This document shows, piece by piece, positions 54,998 through 64,000 of a DNA stretch of 64,000 bases (position 1 is its first letter; the number at the start of each line of letters is the position of its first letter). The position numbers were made by a program, and so were the translations under genes. This DNA comes from Bipolaris cookei (Eukaryota; Ascomycota; Dothideomycetes; Pleosporales; Pleosporaceae), in the NCBI GenBank assembly GCA_002286855.1, contig NRSV01000016.1, positions 62,001-126,000 on the forward strand, in the 5' to 3' direction. The notes beneath the pieces were generated by a model. That model had not been told where the DNA came from and searched no databases. It saw nothing but the letters and a program-made list of their open reading frames with translations.

Positions 54998-56389
54998 ATG
55001 TACTTCACCACCCACCTGCGCGACCAGCACACCGCGCCCGCCTCTCTGCGCGCTGCCCACTGCCAAAGGCCCGCAAAAGCATCATCCAAAAGGAACCCCG
55101 CCGACTCGCCCGCCCACGCCAGCTCCGACTCTGACTCCGACCTTTTCCACGGCCAGGGCGAAGAAGCACCATCAGCACCAGCAGCAGCACCAGCGCCCTC
55201 CCCGCAAGCATATCCACGCGCCACAGGCCAATCGTCCGTCGCCACCTCGCCCGCCCCGGAAAAAGCCCAGCTGCGTGTCGCAGGCCTATTGCCCGACCAC
55301 GCGCACAGCGTGCCTCCACCTCCCTTCCCCCATGCGCCTGCCAGCACTTTCAAAAAGCCCCATGGGTCCACTAGAATCCAAGAGGAAATGGCCAGCCCGC
55401 CTGTCCGTCTGTACGCTGCCGACCCCGCTCCCACGCACCCTCTGGCCCACGACCCCCACGACGACCTCAAAAGGTCCCATCTCGACAACCTCTCTACACT
55501 AATGCACTCGTGTCTGCTCAAGGGAGACTATGACCGCGCCAGCCGGGCCTGGGGTATGATTTTGCGCACCCAAACTGCTGGTGGAACGCACGTCGATCCT
55601 CGCAACCATGGCCGCTGGGGCGTCGGCGCGGAGATTCTTCTTCGACGCAACCCGCAAACGCCACGCCCAGACTCCCACGACGGACCCCAGCCTGCTCATC
55701 AAACTGACCGTTTCTCCCCAGAGGGGTTCGAACTAGCCCGGGAATATTACAACCGCCTCATCGTCCAGCACCCAACCCGGAAAACCCAGCCGCATGCCGT
55801 CGACGAGCGCATGTTCTATCAACCCATGTTCTCGCTGTGGATCTACGAAGTGCGCGAAAAGAGCAGGCGTGCAAAGATGCAGGTGCATGACGAACTTGCA
55901 AACCGATCCGTAACGTCGAGGAGCATGTCAGTTGACAGTGCTGCTTCCGAAAGGCCGGACGACTCTGGTGCAAAGGAAGATGCAATCCGTACAGACGAGC
56001 TGGCCCAGGCCACCGAGATTGCCGAGCGTCTTGACCAAGTCATTGCATCGCCGCCCTTTGACAGACAGGCAAATCTCCTCGAACTGCGTGCCAACATCGC
56101 CCTGTGGATCAGCGATCTTGCACTCGGGACACTCGACGTCGACCAAGACTGGGATGCTGAATTTCCTGCACGAATCAGCTCAAACAGCAGGATCCCTCTT
56201 TCAAACCTAATCCAGCGTTTGTCCAACGCCCGCAGAGAGCTCAAGGAAGCCCACGCTTGCTTCGAGCGGGCTGCAGCAAACGGCGCTAAAGTGCAGGCTC
56301 CACTTCTTTCCAGCATCAACCTGAGACTCACCCAAGTGACCAAGTACTTGGACAAGTTGCAGTCCTCCCAATTAGACGACGACTACTAG
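54998..56389 (+). CDS. RRN11-like RNA polymerase I core-factor subunit
   Basis: Single exon, 463 aa. Seen: MYFTTHLRDQHTAP, an Ala/Pro/Ser-rich N-terminal third, then a conserved block HLDNLSTLMHSCLLKGDYDR followed by ASRAWGMILRT, GRWGVGAEILLRR and GFELAREYYNRLIVQHP, and a helical C-terminus ending QLDDDY. The block resembles TPR-like helices in the RNA polymerase I-specific initiation factor family that includes Rrn11. Family role: Rrn11 with Rrn6 and Rrn7 forms the core factor that recruits RNA polymerase I to the rDNA promoter in the nucleolus. The identification is from remembered family motifs and is less certain than the enzymes here. The gene is divergent from the RING ligase. Confidence 0.75.
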   Translation: MYFTTHLRDQHTAPASLRAAHCQRPAKASSKRNPADSPAHASSDSDSDLFHGQGEEAPSAPAAAPAPSPQAYPRATGQSSVATSPAPEKAQLRVAGLLPDHAHSVPPPPFPHAPASTFKKPHGSTRIQEEMASPPVRLYAADPAPTHPLAHDPHDDLKRSHLDNLSTLMHSCLLKGDYDRASRAWGMILRTQTAGGTHVDPRNHGRWGVGAEILLRRNPQTPRPDSHDGPQPAHQTDRFSPEGFELAREYYNRLIVQHPTRKTQPHAVDERMFYQPMFSLWIYEVREKSRRAKMQVHDELANRSVTSRSMSVDSAASERPDDSGAKEDAIRTDELAQATEIAERLDQVIASPPFDRQANLLELRANIALWISDLALGTLDVDQDWDAEFPARISSNSRIPLSNLIQRLSNARRELKEAHACFERAAANGAKVQAPLLSSINLRLTQVTKYLDKLQSSQLDDDY

Positions 56390-56729
56390 TTTCTTTCGAC
56401 CCGTGATCCATCTCTGCAGCCATACAGATATCGAACTGGGCCCTGCACATTGCTCACCTTTCTTTCTTCCCCTTCTCTTTTTGCATTATACCCCAGTTTC
56501 TTATGGAAATGATCATGATGAAAGTATGTTGGATGTGACCTGCCGCGAGGCCAAGCGTCAGTCTGACTATGATGCGGGCAAAGAGACTCATAGCCACTCC
56601 GTAAGCCACGCTCGTGGCAAACCCGCACAAGGGGACACAAACTTCAACAGAAAGAACTGTTGCTTTTAAACTTCACTTGATCAGTCACTAACTCTAGCAT
56701 ATTGCCTTGCTCTCAAATGGTTCGATACT
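56390..56729. other. Flank between RRN11-like gene and pogo element C
   Basis: 340 bp of 3' flank with no further feature seen. Confidence 0.5.
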
Positions 56730-56731
56730 TA

Positions 56732-56797
56732 GGCTCGAGCATATACTTTCAGGCCACCTCACCCAAAGGAGCCACCCAACTCAAGCTCGTGATTTAA
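56732..56797 (+). repeat. Left terminal inverted repeat of element C
   Basis: About 66 bp, imperfect, pairing with 58442-58507. Confidence 0.8.
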
Positions 56798-56929
56798 ATC
56801 AACAACAACAACAACAATAATAATAACTATATTTGCCACTCATTACACATAGAGCTAAGAGTAGGAGCTACAGATGCCACTGCTGCTTTTTCACCTTCTT
56901 TCTTTATTGAAATGTTTGCTTGTTGTGCC

Positions 56930-58422
56930 TTTAGAGCTGCTGTTCGGTTAATAGCAGCCTTAATACTCTCAACGTCACTAAAACGCTTATTTAGGTTAAC
57001 CTGAACTCGTTTTCTTATACGAATAATCCTATAACTATCTAATTAATGCTAAAGTTTTCAGTTTTCAGCTTCAAGCTGGGCAGCTCTAGTATTTGCCTCC
57101 ACAATAGCCTTGCCTGCTTTGCCAAGCACGAGCCGGGTGCTTCGTAAGAAAGATTCTGATATTAGTAGCTGCTATTAGACCTTATATAGAGCCTGTGAGC
57201 TCCGAGGAGTATCAAAAACTTGTTCAAGTAGATCCTGGGCCCGGCGGGCGGCTGGCTGGAGCAACTGACCGGCCAGTTACTTAAGACGAGAGCAGCACAT
57301 TGTCTTGGTTATATAGACAGAGTCCAGCAGCCTTCTAGCCAGCTCTAACAATACACTCTAACAGCCCTTCTGCTCTAGCTTCATTGTACGACACAACAAA
57401 GCACTCTTTCTTTACTGGTACTACGTCGTCAAGCGCTAAGAGAGCTTAGATCTGATCACGATAGCGAGACTTGAGTACAGAGAACGGAGCTAGATTTAGC
57501 GGCTGTAGCAAGTAGAAGGCGTGCACTGGGAGATATAGTAGTTAGATGTTGTTCACTTTACAGAGCTGCATAAAGTCGATAGGTGTATAAAGGCTATGGC
57601 CGTCAAGATGGAGTAATCGATATCCACCACTAGCAGGCGCAGCATTTGGTATAAAGATGCGCTGTAGCCACTCAGAATCCAATTAAACCCGACATCTAGT
57701 TATTCTCTGAGGTAGCATATAGCCAATCTGATGTACCAATAGTTGGGAACCATGTAGTCTGAAGATACTTGCCCTTGAAGACGACTAGGCATTGGAGCTT
57801 GGCCCCTGTGGCGAAGACGGTCTCAATAATTGATACCCACTCGCGATCCTCTAGAGACTTGACGTAAGCCTTCTTATTTGAAGAGCTTGCAAGCACCCTG
57901 GCGTTCGTACATACCCCTAGCGCTACTCCAGTCTCGTCTATATTCTATATATCTTCATACTGTATGCCTAGCTCTTTACGCGTACGTTCAAACAGCTCAA
58001 GAAACGCCTTTACAGTCTCGTAGTCAGCACCAGTAGTACGCGCGGTCTTGGTCTTTTGGCCGACTATCGATGCGATGCGTAGGTTATGAGCGACGAAATG
58101 GGGTGCCCAGAGTTGCCCAAGTGGCTCGTAGTCACCATTCATGTGCAGAATTCGAGTGGCCATTTCTCGTACGCGTGGATGGAATGGGGGGCTATGCGCG
58201 TGAGTCTTCTTCTAGTATCCATTCCACTAGAAATTGCTCTTGCTTTGGAGTCAATTGCTGCTAGTTTTGGTGAGCTGTTGCGTGTGGTTTTTGGCCTGCT
58301 CGACGGCCTTGCAGCGTTGATCGCGGGATCTTATACTAATGTGCAGCTGCCCACTTACTCTTGAAAACACCAGAATTGAGATCTGCGATAGCATTTTGTA
58401 TAGTAAGCTCCCGTAGATCCAT
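56930..58422 (-). pseudogene. Transposase remains of element C
   Basis: Minus-strand frame starting at the ATG at 58422 (MDLRELTIQNAIADL) with a helix-turn-helix region (IPRSTLQGR), interrupted by TAG and TAA codons. It resumes with LRIASIVGQKTKTARTTGAD and FERTRKELGIQYEDI, then the catalytic-core pieces VKSLEDREWVSIIETVFATG and LVVFKGKYLQTTWFP. Further downstream YRLLHLDGH (about 57600) and YLLQPLNLAPFS lie in interrupted frames. Several stops sit where Trp or Gln codons are expected (TGG to TAG, CAA to TAA), the direction of change caused by repeat-induced point mutation. The copy is inactive and of the same superfamily as elements A and B, but its terminal repeats differ. Confidence 0.8.
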
Positions 58423-58441
58423 ATTGAAAGCGTAGTGTTGG

Positions 58442-58507
58442 AAAAATCATGAGTTTGAGTTGGGTGGCTGGAAACCATATGTGGCCGGAAAGTTATATGC
58501 CCGAGCT
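58442..58507 (-). repeat. Right terminal inverted repeat of element C
   Basis: Partner of 56732-56797, ending directly before the TA at 58508-58509. Confidence 0.8.
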
Positions 58508-58509
58508 TA

Positions 58510-59445
58510 TATGCATTATCTTTGCACTAGCTTGAGAGTGATTATTAGATTCCTGGATCCTAGTGCATAGACTCATCCAGTACAGGGATTTGGACGACAA
58601 CTTGGGTATAGCACGTCTTGCCCTTATGAGAGGATAACACGTTTGAGATTACGCAAGCTTGTGAAGCATGTCACCCAGCAGGGCTCGAACCTTATATGAC
58701 TTTGGGGCTTGTCGAAGCCAGTTAGTGGATTGAACTTATACAATCACGACTTTTCATCACACCAGCCTCATGCGCTGCTTACGATATGTGCAATTTCCGG
58801 CTCAACCGTATATGAGATGACTAAGATAATAAACAAGATAACTCTCCCTTGCCAGAATAGAGCTTCTCTGCACATAAACAACAAGGGCAAGTAATGCTAT
58901 TGTTCTGACTGCCACATGTCTTTCCCTCACATCATACCTGTTTCTGAAGGGCAGACATAGATCAAATATGTAGCATATGGTGGTTTGTAAGATCGTCGTC
59001 AGCTTTGATCGCCCCCCCCCCCGGTCTCTGTTATGTACACCTGACAAAGCCTTGACAAAGCCTAGAATAATGCTCTGCACTAACTCTTAGACCCGCACCT
59101 CCACAACCAAGTAAACGAATCAGAATTTCCGGTAAAGTCTCCACCGGCCATCCGCCCCGCCCCGCCCCCGTTGAAACTTGGTGTTATGTGGGGTAGTCGC
59201 GCACCTGTCGCGATCAGATCCTCACAATGTAGGAACTACCGGTACACTTGGTATCCACTGCCGTGTGCCTACCCGGTTATCAAAAAAACTTGGTTGCAGA
59301 TACCTATATAAGCATATGACCCCGAGGTCTGTTCGTTGTCGAGTCTTATGCGCGTCATACACTAGAGCGGGGTAATATAACATCCTTTACCTGATTGCAC
59401 CAAAAAGAGATACACCAAGGCACATCAACAAGAAATTCTTTCACT
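58510..59445. other. Region between element C and the monooxygenase gene
   Basis: No gene is seen. Contains a C-run at about 59012-59022 and a C/G-rich stretch near 59150-59170. It should include the promoter of the monooxygenase gene. Confidence 0.45.
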
Positions 59446-61684
59446 ATGGCAGTTTCGGATGCAGCAGAATCAAAATGCGATGTGTCAGTCTGTTAATTCA
59501 GTGCACCTTGATAAACGGCTAACAGCTTTCAAGTCTCATTATTGGTGCCGGTCCAGCCGGGTACGTACTTGCCGGTCAAACTGCGATATGTGAGTGACTG
59601 ACCTTGTTAGTCTAATGCTTGCTACTTGGATGGCAAGATGTGGCATCAACGCTCGCATAGTCGACAAGCGAGGTACCAAGATTTACTCTGGACAGGCAGA
59701 TGGGCTGCAACTGCGTAGTCTGGAAATCTTTGACAGTTTTGGATTCGCTGACAGAGCGTGGAAGGAGGCAAACCATTTGATAGAGGTATGTGTGCTCATC
59801 CATCAACTTGGCTTGAATTTGCTAACCACCTCCCAGTTTTGCATGTGGGCAAGTCTGCAGAAATTACCTCTCTCGATCTTTCCTAATATATACAGAACCC
59901 TGGCGAAGACGGTGTCATACGTCGTTCCGACCGAGTCCCAGATGTCGTTCCTGGAATCTCCCGATTCAAGGAGATTGTCCTCCACCAGGGTCGTATCGAA
60001 CGATTTTTTCTAGATCACATGAAGAAGCATTCAAAGGATACCTTACGTGTAGAGCGTGGAGTGCTTCCTGAATCGCTCCATATCGACCAAGACCAAGTAA
60101 ATGATCACTCACCGGAAAACTACCCCATCACTGTGCAGCTGCGGTATCTGACCGAAGAGGAGGCTATGCCCGCTCAGAGCAAGGGCTCGAGCATCAATGA
60201 CGGCCTGTTCCGGAGCAACTTGGCAGAGGATGATACCCAAGATTTAATCGCAAACAGCAGACAGAAAGATGGTAGCACAGAGACTGTGAGAGCAAAATAC
60301 GTTGTAGGGTGCGACGGCGCTCACAGTTGGACCCGAAAGCAGCTGGGCTTCGAGCTTGAAGGAGAGCCGACAGACCATATCTGGGGCGTACTCGACATTA
60401 TTCCCATCACAGACTTTCCCGATGTTCGAAAGCGTTGCGCTATACATAGCGCATCCTCAGGTTCAATGATGATCATTCCGCGGGAGAAAAAACTTACCAG
60501 ACTGTATATCCAGCTCACGGAGATCAAACCAGATGCCAGTGGACGGGCAGATAGGTCGAAAATCACACCCGATACCATCATCAAAGCGGCACAAAGAATC
60601 ATTGCGCCCTACAAGTTGACATATGAATACTGCGACTGGTGGACCGCATACCAAATCGGCCAACGAGTAGGCAAGAACTTTGACCGTGACAGCCGCGTTT
60701 TCCTGGCTGGCGATGCTGTTCACACCCATTCCCCAAAGGCTGGACAGGGCATGAATGTATCCATGCAGGACGCCTACAATCTGGGCTGGAAATTGGGACT
60801 GGTAGTTAAGGGCGTGGCTCAACCAAGTATACTCAAAACGTACCAGTCTGAGCGGAGACGAATTGCCCAGGATCTCATTGCATTTGACCACAAGTTTTCA
60901 AGACTCTTCTCTGGCCGACCGGCCAAGGACGTCATGGACGAAGAGGGTGTAAGCATGGATGAGTTCAAACAGGCATTCCTGAAGGGTAAGTGCTGAATCT
61001 CTAAACCACAAAATATGCTGACATGACTTAGGCGCTCTATTCGCCGCTGGCCTTTCGGTCGATTACGGTACGAGCATGTTAGTGGGCAAACCAGGCAACG
61101 CCACGGAACAGGGCGATGGAACAGACGTATCCTCCAAGACGCAGATTATTGGCAAACAAGAACTTGCTTCGGAGACGAAGCTGGGTATGCGTTTCCCGAG
61201 CCACCAAGTCCTCAACCAGTCAGATGGTCGGGCATGGGAGTTTCAGCAAAAGCTAAAGAGCGACGGACGATTCCGCATCATCGTTTTTGCCGGCAATGTT
61301 CTCAATCAAGAGCAGAGTACTCGTCTCAAGGGCTTCTGCCAGCGCCTCTCATCATCACCACTCCTGGCTCCGCGGCTCATCAAGGACATTGATGTGCTCA
61401 CCCTGCATTCATCCAAGCGCATCGACGTCGAGCTGCTAAGAGACTTTCCCGATGTTCTGCATCCCTTTGATCCTAAGACTGGATGGGACTATGACTCGGT
61501 GTACGTGGATGACGGCAACTACTATGAAGCATTTGCAGATGCATACAAGAAGTATGGCGTGGATAGAGAAAAGGGATGCGTTGTGGTTGCAAGACCAGAC
61601 CAGTACGTAGGATACATTGATACGCTCGACGAGGCGGGACTCGAGGGGGTGGAAGCATATTTTGCAGGAATTCTTAGGACATAG
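59446..61684 (+). CDS. FAD-dependent phenol 2-monooxygenase-type hydroxylase
   Basis: Six proposed exons: 59446-59487, 59526-59560, 59611-59785, 59837-59848, 59896-60985, 61032-61684; 668 aa, the usual size of this family. Seen: the Rossmann motif IIGAGPAG, LMLATWMARCGINARIVDKR, GQADGLQLRSLEIFDSFGFA, the DG motif VVGCDGAHSWTRKQLG (about 223), the GD motif FLAGDAVHTHSPKAGQGMN (about 357), and a thioredoxin-like C-terminal dimerisation domain from about 490. Reaction (family): NADPH-dependent ortho-hydroxylation of phenols. Substrate cannot be read from sequence. Exon 4 is 12 nt (FCMW), and the intron after it starts GCAAGT, a GC-AG intron. The first intron's donor is uncertain by six bases (59481 or 59487). 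Confidence 0.88.
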
Positions 61685-62140
61685 ACAGAAGCAAATCTAG
61701 ATTTCTGCACGTTAATGCACACTGTCTCTCAACAGCGCCGCAGTATCCTACAAACGCCCTGTTCATACACGCATGGACCTGTATGACGTGCTTCAGCCCT
61801 AAATCGTACACGGTGTGACGGATCGGGCGGTTACGGACGAATAGCAGTTGCTATGCTGGTGTGCAACGGTCTAAGCCTGAAGTGGGTCGAGTCTGGGGGC
61901 CGTACCTGGCGGCTCTAGGGCTGGGCGGAGTGTTGGCACGACAACCGTGGAAGAAACAACACCGCCAGATGTGCCGCCTCGCGTTAACTCTAGAGACCAG
62001 CGACTGCATCGATTCCCCAGAAACATTAATTTAGCATTCCCGACGTCGCAATCGCTTTTCGAGTGACACTAGAGAGAGCGCACGACGCTTCTACCACACT
62101 TGGGCTCTTTTCCTTTTTTTTCACGACTCACCGACATATC
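61685..62140. promoter_or_regulatory. Upstream region of the chitin synthase gene
   Basis: 456 bp containing the monooxygenase 3' flank and the chitin synthase promoter, with a T-run (62112-62121) close to the start. No gene is seen. Confidence 0.45.
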
Positions 62141-64000
62141 ATGAACGGACCCACCACCCCAGGTGGTGCACACTATGGACGGCCACCTGCATATGACGAT
62201 GAAGACGGCTCCCCTCAGCTCCAAGGAGGCTCAACCATGCGTTTGTTGACAAACGTAGACGATAGTCAAAGCTATGTGTCGTGAGTATTAGTTTTCCTTG
62301 TTTCTTCTTCATCTTCACTTGCGTCCCACGTTTGTGGACTCCATCTCATTCCTGTACCAGAAGACGCTCTTTTGAGGACACTTCAAACATGTCGTCCGCA
62401 AACAGTACCGCTGCAGCCCTGGGCGCGCGCATGACGCCCTCTGAGGCGGGCAAGCAGAGGGAGGCCGAGGCCGAAATCCACGACTTCTTGCGTGAGGCTG
62501 GCAATGCACTCAATGCGACTGGGAGTGCGGCGCCAGCGCAAACCAACTCGGCAGGCAGAAAGTCATTCAGACAACAAGCCATCGGCTGGACGTCGCCTTC
62601 ACAAACAACACAATTGCAAGACCCAGACTTACCGACGCATCATTCTCACAGACAACCCCAGCCAACATCGCGCATGTACCACCCATCACCATCTTCAGTA
62701 TCCAGCTTATCGAGGACACCTTCGTTAATGGACAATGTCCCGAGCATGCCCCCTCCAGTTGATGATGACTATGTCCCCTACCGACGGTCAATATCGCCAG
62801 ATCGACCGTATTCACCCACGCGCACGTCAGTCGACTACTCGCGACCACCTGCTTCAGTGAATTCCTATGAGCCATACGACCTCCATGGCAGTCCGCGACC
62901 AGGCAGCCCTCAGCGGCCATTGCCACCCCAGCCCCTGTTTACTGCTGGCGGAAGGCCTGGCTCCCGCGATTCGGAGCGCACCATGGATATGAGCGATATG
63001 CGCTCGATACCCATGCATGACGACGATGACCCATTCACCGAGATGGGCGACAACCGACCAGAATTGCGCTCGCGAGACTCTTATTTGACCGATGACACGT
63101 ATACAGACGTCTACACCGAAGTAGACGAAAAGGCGGAGCACTACGGACCCGCTCCAGATGGTGCGCAGGTCCGGCGCGGTGCGCGAGACGCAGTCATGAC
63201 GAAGAAGGAAGTTCGCCTGATCAATGGTGAACTCATTCTCGAGTGCAAGATCCCCACCATCCTCTACAGTTTTCTTCCGCGACGAGACGACATTGAATTC
63301 ACGCACATGCGATACACGGCCGTTACTTGCGACCCCGATGACTTTGTGGATCGTGGTTACAAACTGCGCCAGAACATTGGCAACCCGCGTGAGACGGAGG
63401 TCTTCATCGCCATTACCATGTACAACGAGAATGAAATCGACTTTACCCGTACCATGCATGGCGTTATGCAGAACATTAGTCACTTTTGCTCTCGCATGAA
63501 GTCGAGGACTTGGGGCAAGGACGGATGGCAGAAGATTGTCGTGTGCATCATTGCGGATGGTCGTGGAAAGGTTCACCCTCGAACGCTGGACGCCATTGCT
63601 GCCATGGGCTGCTTCCAGGAAGGTATTGCGAAGAACCACGTCAACCAGAAGGAAGTCACGGCCCACGTTTACGAATACACAACTCAGGTCTCTCTGGATT
63701 CTGACCTCAAATTCAAGGGTGCTGAGAAGGGTATTGTGCCATGTCAGATGATCTTCTGCTTGAAGGAGCGAAATTCTAAGAAACTGAACTCGCATCGCTG
63801 GTTCTTCAATGCCTTTGGACGCGCACTCAACCCCAATATTTGCATTTTGCTCGACGTCGGAACCAAACCAGGCCCCAAAGCGCTGTACCACTTGTGGAAG
63901 GCGTTTGACACCGATTCTTCGGTCGCCGGAGCAGCTGGTGAGATCAAAGCCGGCAAGGGTAAAGCCTGGCTCGGTCTTCTCAACCCGCTGGTTGCATCTC
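62141..64000 (+). CDS. Chitin synthase, division 1 (class I/III type), 5' part
   Basis: Two exons visible, 62141-62280 and 62361 onward, with the frame still open at the window end (about 593 residues seen). The first 330 residues are low-complexity and Pro/Ser-rich (PPPVDDDYVPYRR, RPLPPQPLF), typical of division-1 enzymes. The chitin synthase N-terminal domain and start of the catalytic domain follow: FTHMRYTAVTCDPDDF, FIAITMYNENEIDFTRTMHG, SRTWGKDGWQKIVVCIIADG, GAEKGIVPCQMIFCLKERN, KKLNSHRWFFNAF and ICILLDVGTKPGP. Reaction: polymerises UDP-GlcNAc into chitin at the plasma membrane during hyphal growth and septation. The QRRRW catalytic motif and transmembrane region lie beyond the window, so class assignment stays open. 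The 80-nt intron is GT-AG. Confidence 0.94.

Larger units (their letters stand above)
56732..58507 (-). mobile_element. Pogo-type DNA transposon with terminal inverted repeats (element C)
   Basis: A 1776-bp element with long imperfect inverted repeats: the left end GGCTCGAGCATATA...GAGCCACCCAACTCAA (56732-56797) matches the reverse complement of the right end (58442-58507), including the shared word GCCACCCAACTCAA and GCATATAACTTTC-like sequence. TA dinucleotides flank both ends (56730-56731 and 58508-58509), as expected for Tc1/mariner insertion. The transposase lies on the minus strand and carries many stops. An AAC/AAT microsatellite occupies 56801-56828, just inside the left repeat. Confidence 0.85.

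Noticed and set aside
54931..55521. 196-codon minus-strand frame antisense to the RRN11-like gene
   Set aside because: GC-rich shadow of the real gene without motifs.
58671..58710. B-box-like TTCGAGCCC on the minus strand
   Set aside because: T-stem pairing fails and no A-box or acceptor stem lies at the right distance.
62854..63891. 345-codon minus-strand frame antisense to chitin synthase
   Set aside because: Overlaps the highly conserved catalytic region on the plus strand; the antisense reading has no recognisable domain.

Overview
The window is nuclear DNA of a filamentous ascomycete (Pezizomycotina). A Dothideomycete of the order Pleosporales is my best guess, from family-level resemblance only. 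The support is: many short introns (about 47-130 nt, nearly all GT-AG); fungal families such as an Msb2 signalling mucin, a Zn2Cys6 regulator, a BYS1-like secreted protein and a chitin synthase; and Tc1/mariner (pogo/Fot-type) transposons whose stop codons look like those left by repeat-induced point mutation.

Layout. 0.3-19.8 kb is a gene-dense housekeeping block: Msb2-like mucin (+), COPI beta-prime coat SEC27 (+), divergently arranged MSP1 (-) and TIM21 (+), a small secreted Cys-rich protein (-), Ufe1/syntaxin-18 SNARE (+), aspartate aminotransferase (+) and a copia-Gag-like protein that looks domesticated (-). 20-28 kb is an invaded zone: a decayed pogo transposase, a tRNA-Ser(AGA), a mitochondrial-type phosphopantetheinyl transferase, a membrane-protein remnant, and a TIR-bounded pogo element with a TA target duplication. 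A BYS1-like secreted protein (-) follows, then about 6 kb with no recognisable gene.

35.7-46.8 kb holds an unusually fragmented FKBP12-type prolyl isomerase (-, seven small exons, flap segment apparently lost), histidinol-phosphatase HIS2 (-), a gamma-glutamylcyclotransferase-like protein (+), a Gvp36-like BAR protein (-) and a Zn2Cys6 transcription factor (-). The factor has about 5.4 kb of gene-free, microsatellite- and G-tract-rich DNA upstream. A RING-H2 ubiquitin ligase with a predicted N-myristoylation signal (-) and an RRN11-like RNA polymerase I factor (+) are divergent at 54.5-55.0 kb. A second TIR-bounded pogo element (56.7-58.5 kb) precedes a phenol 2-monooxygenase-type flavoprotein (+) and the 5' part of a division-1 chitin synthase (+) that runs off the window.

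There is no obvious operon-like pathway. Themes that recur are the secretory and membrane route (SEC27, Ufe1, Gvp36, Msb2, chitin synthase) and mitochondria (MSP1, TIM21, phosphopantetheinyl transferase). Exon coordinates were assigned by hand from splice consensus plus reading-frame and family continuity. Family names rest on motifs and memory, with no database search.
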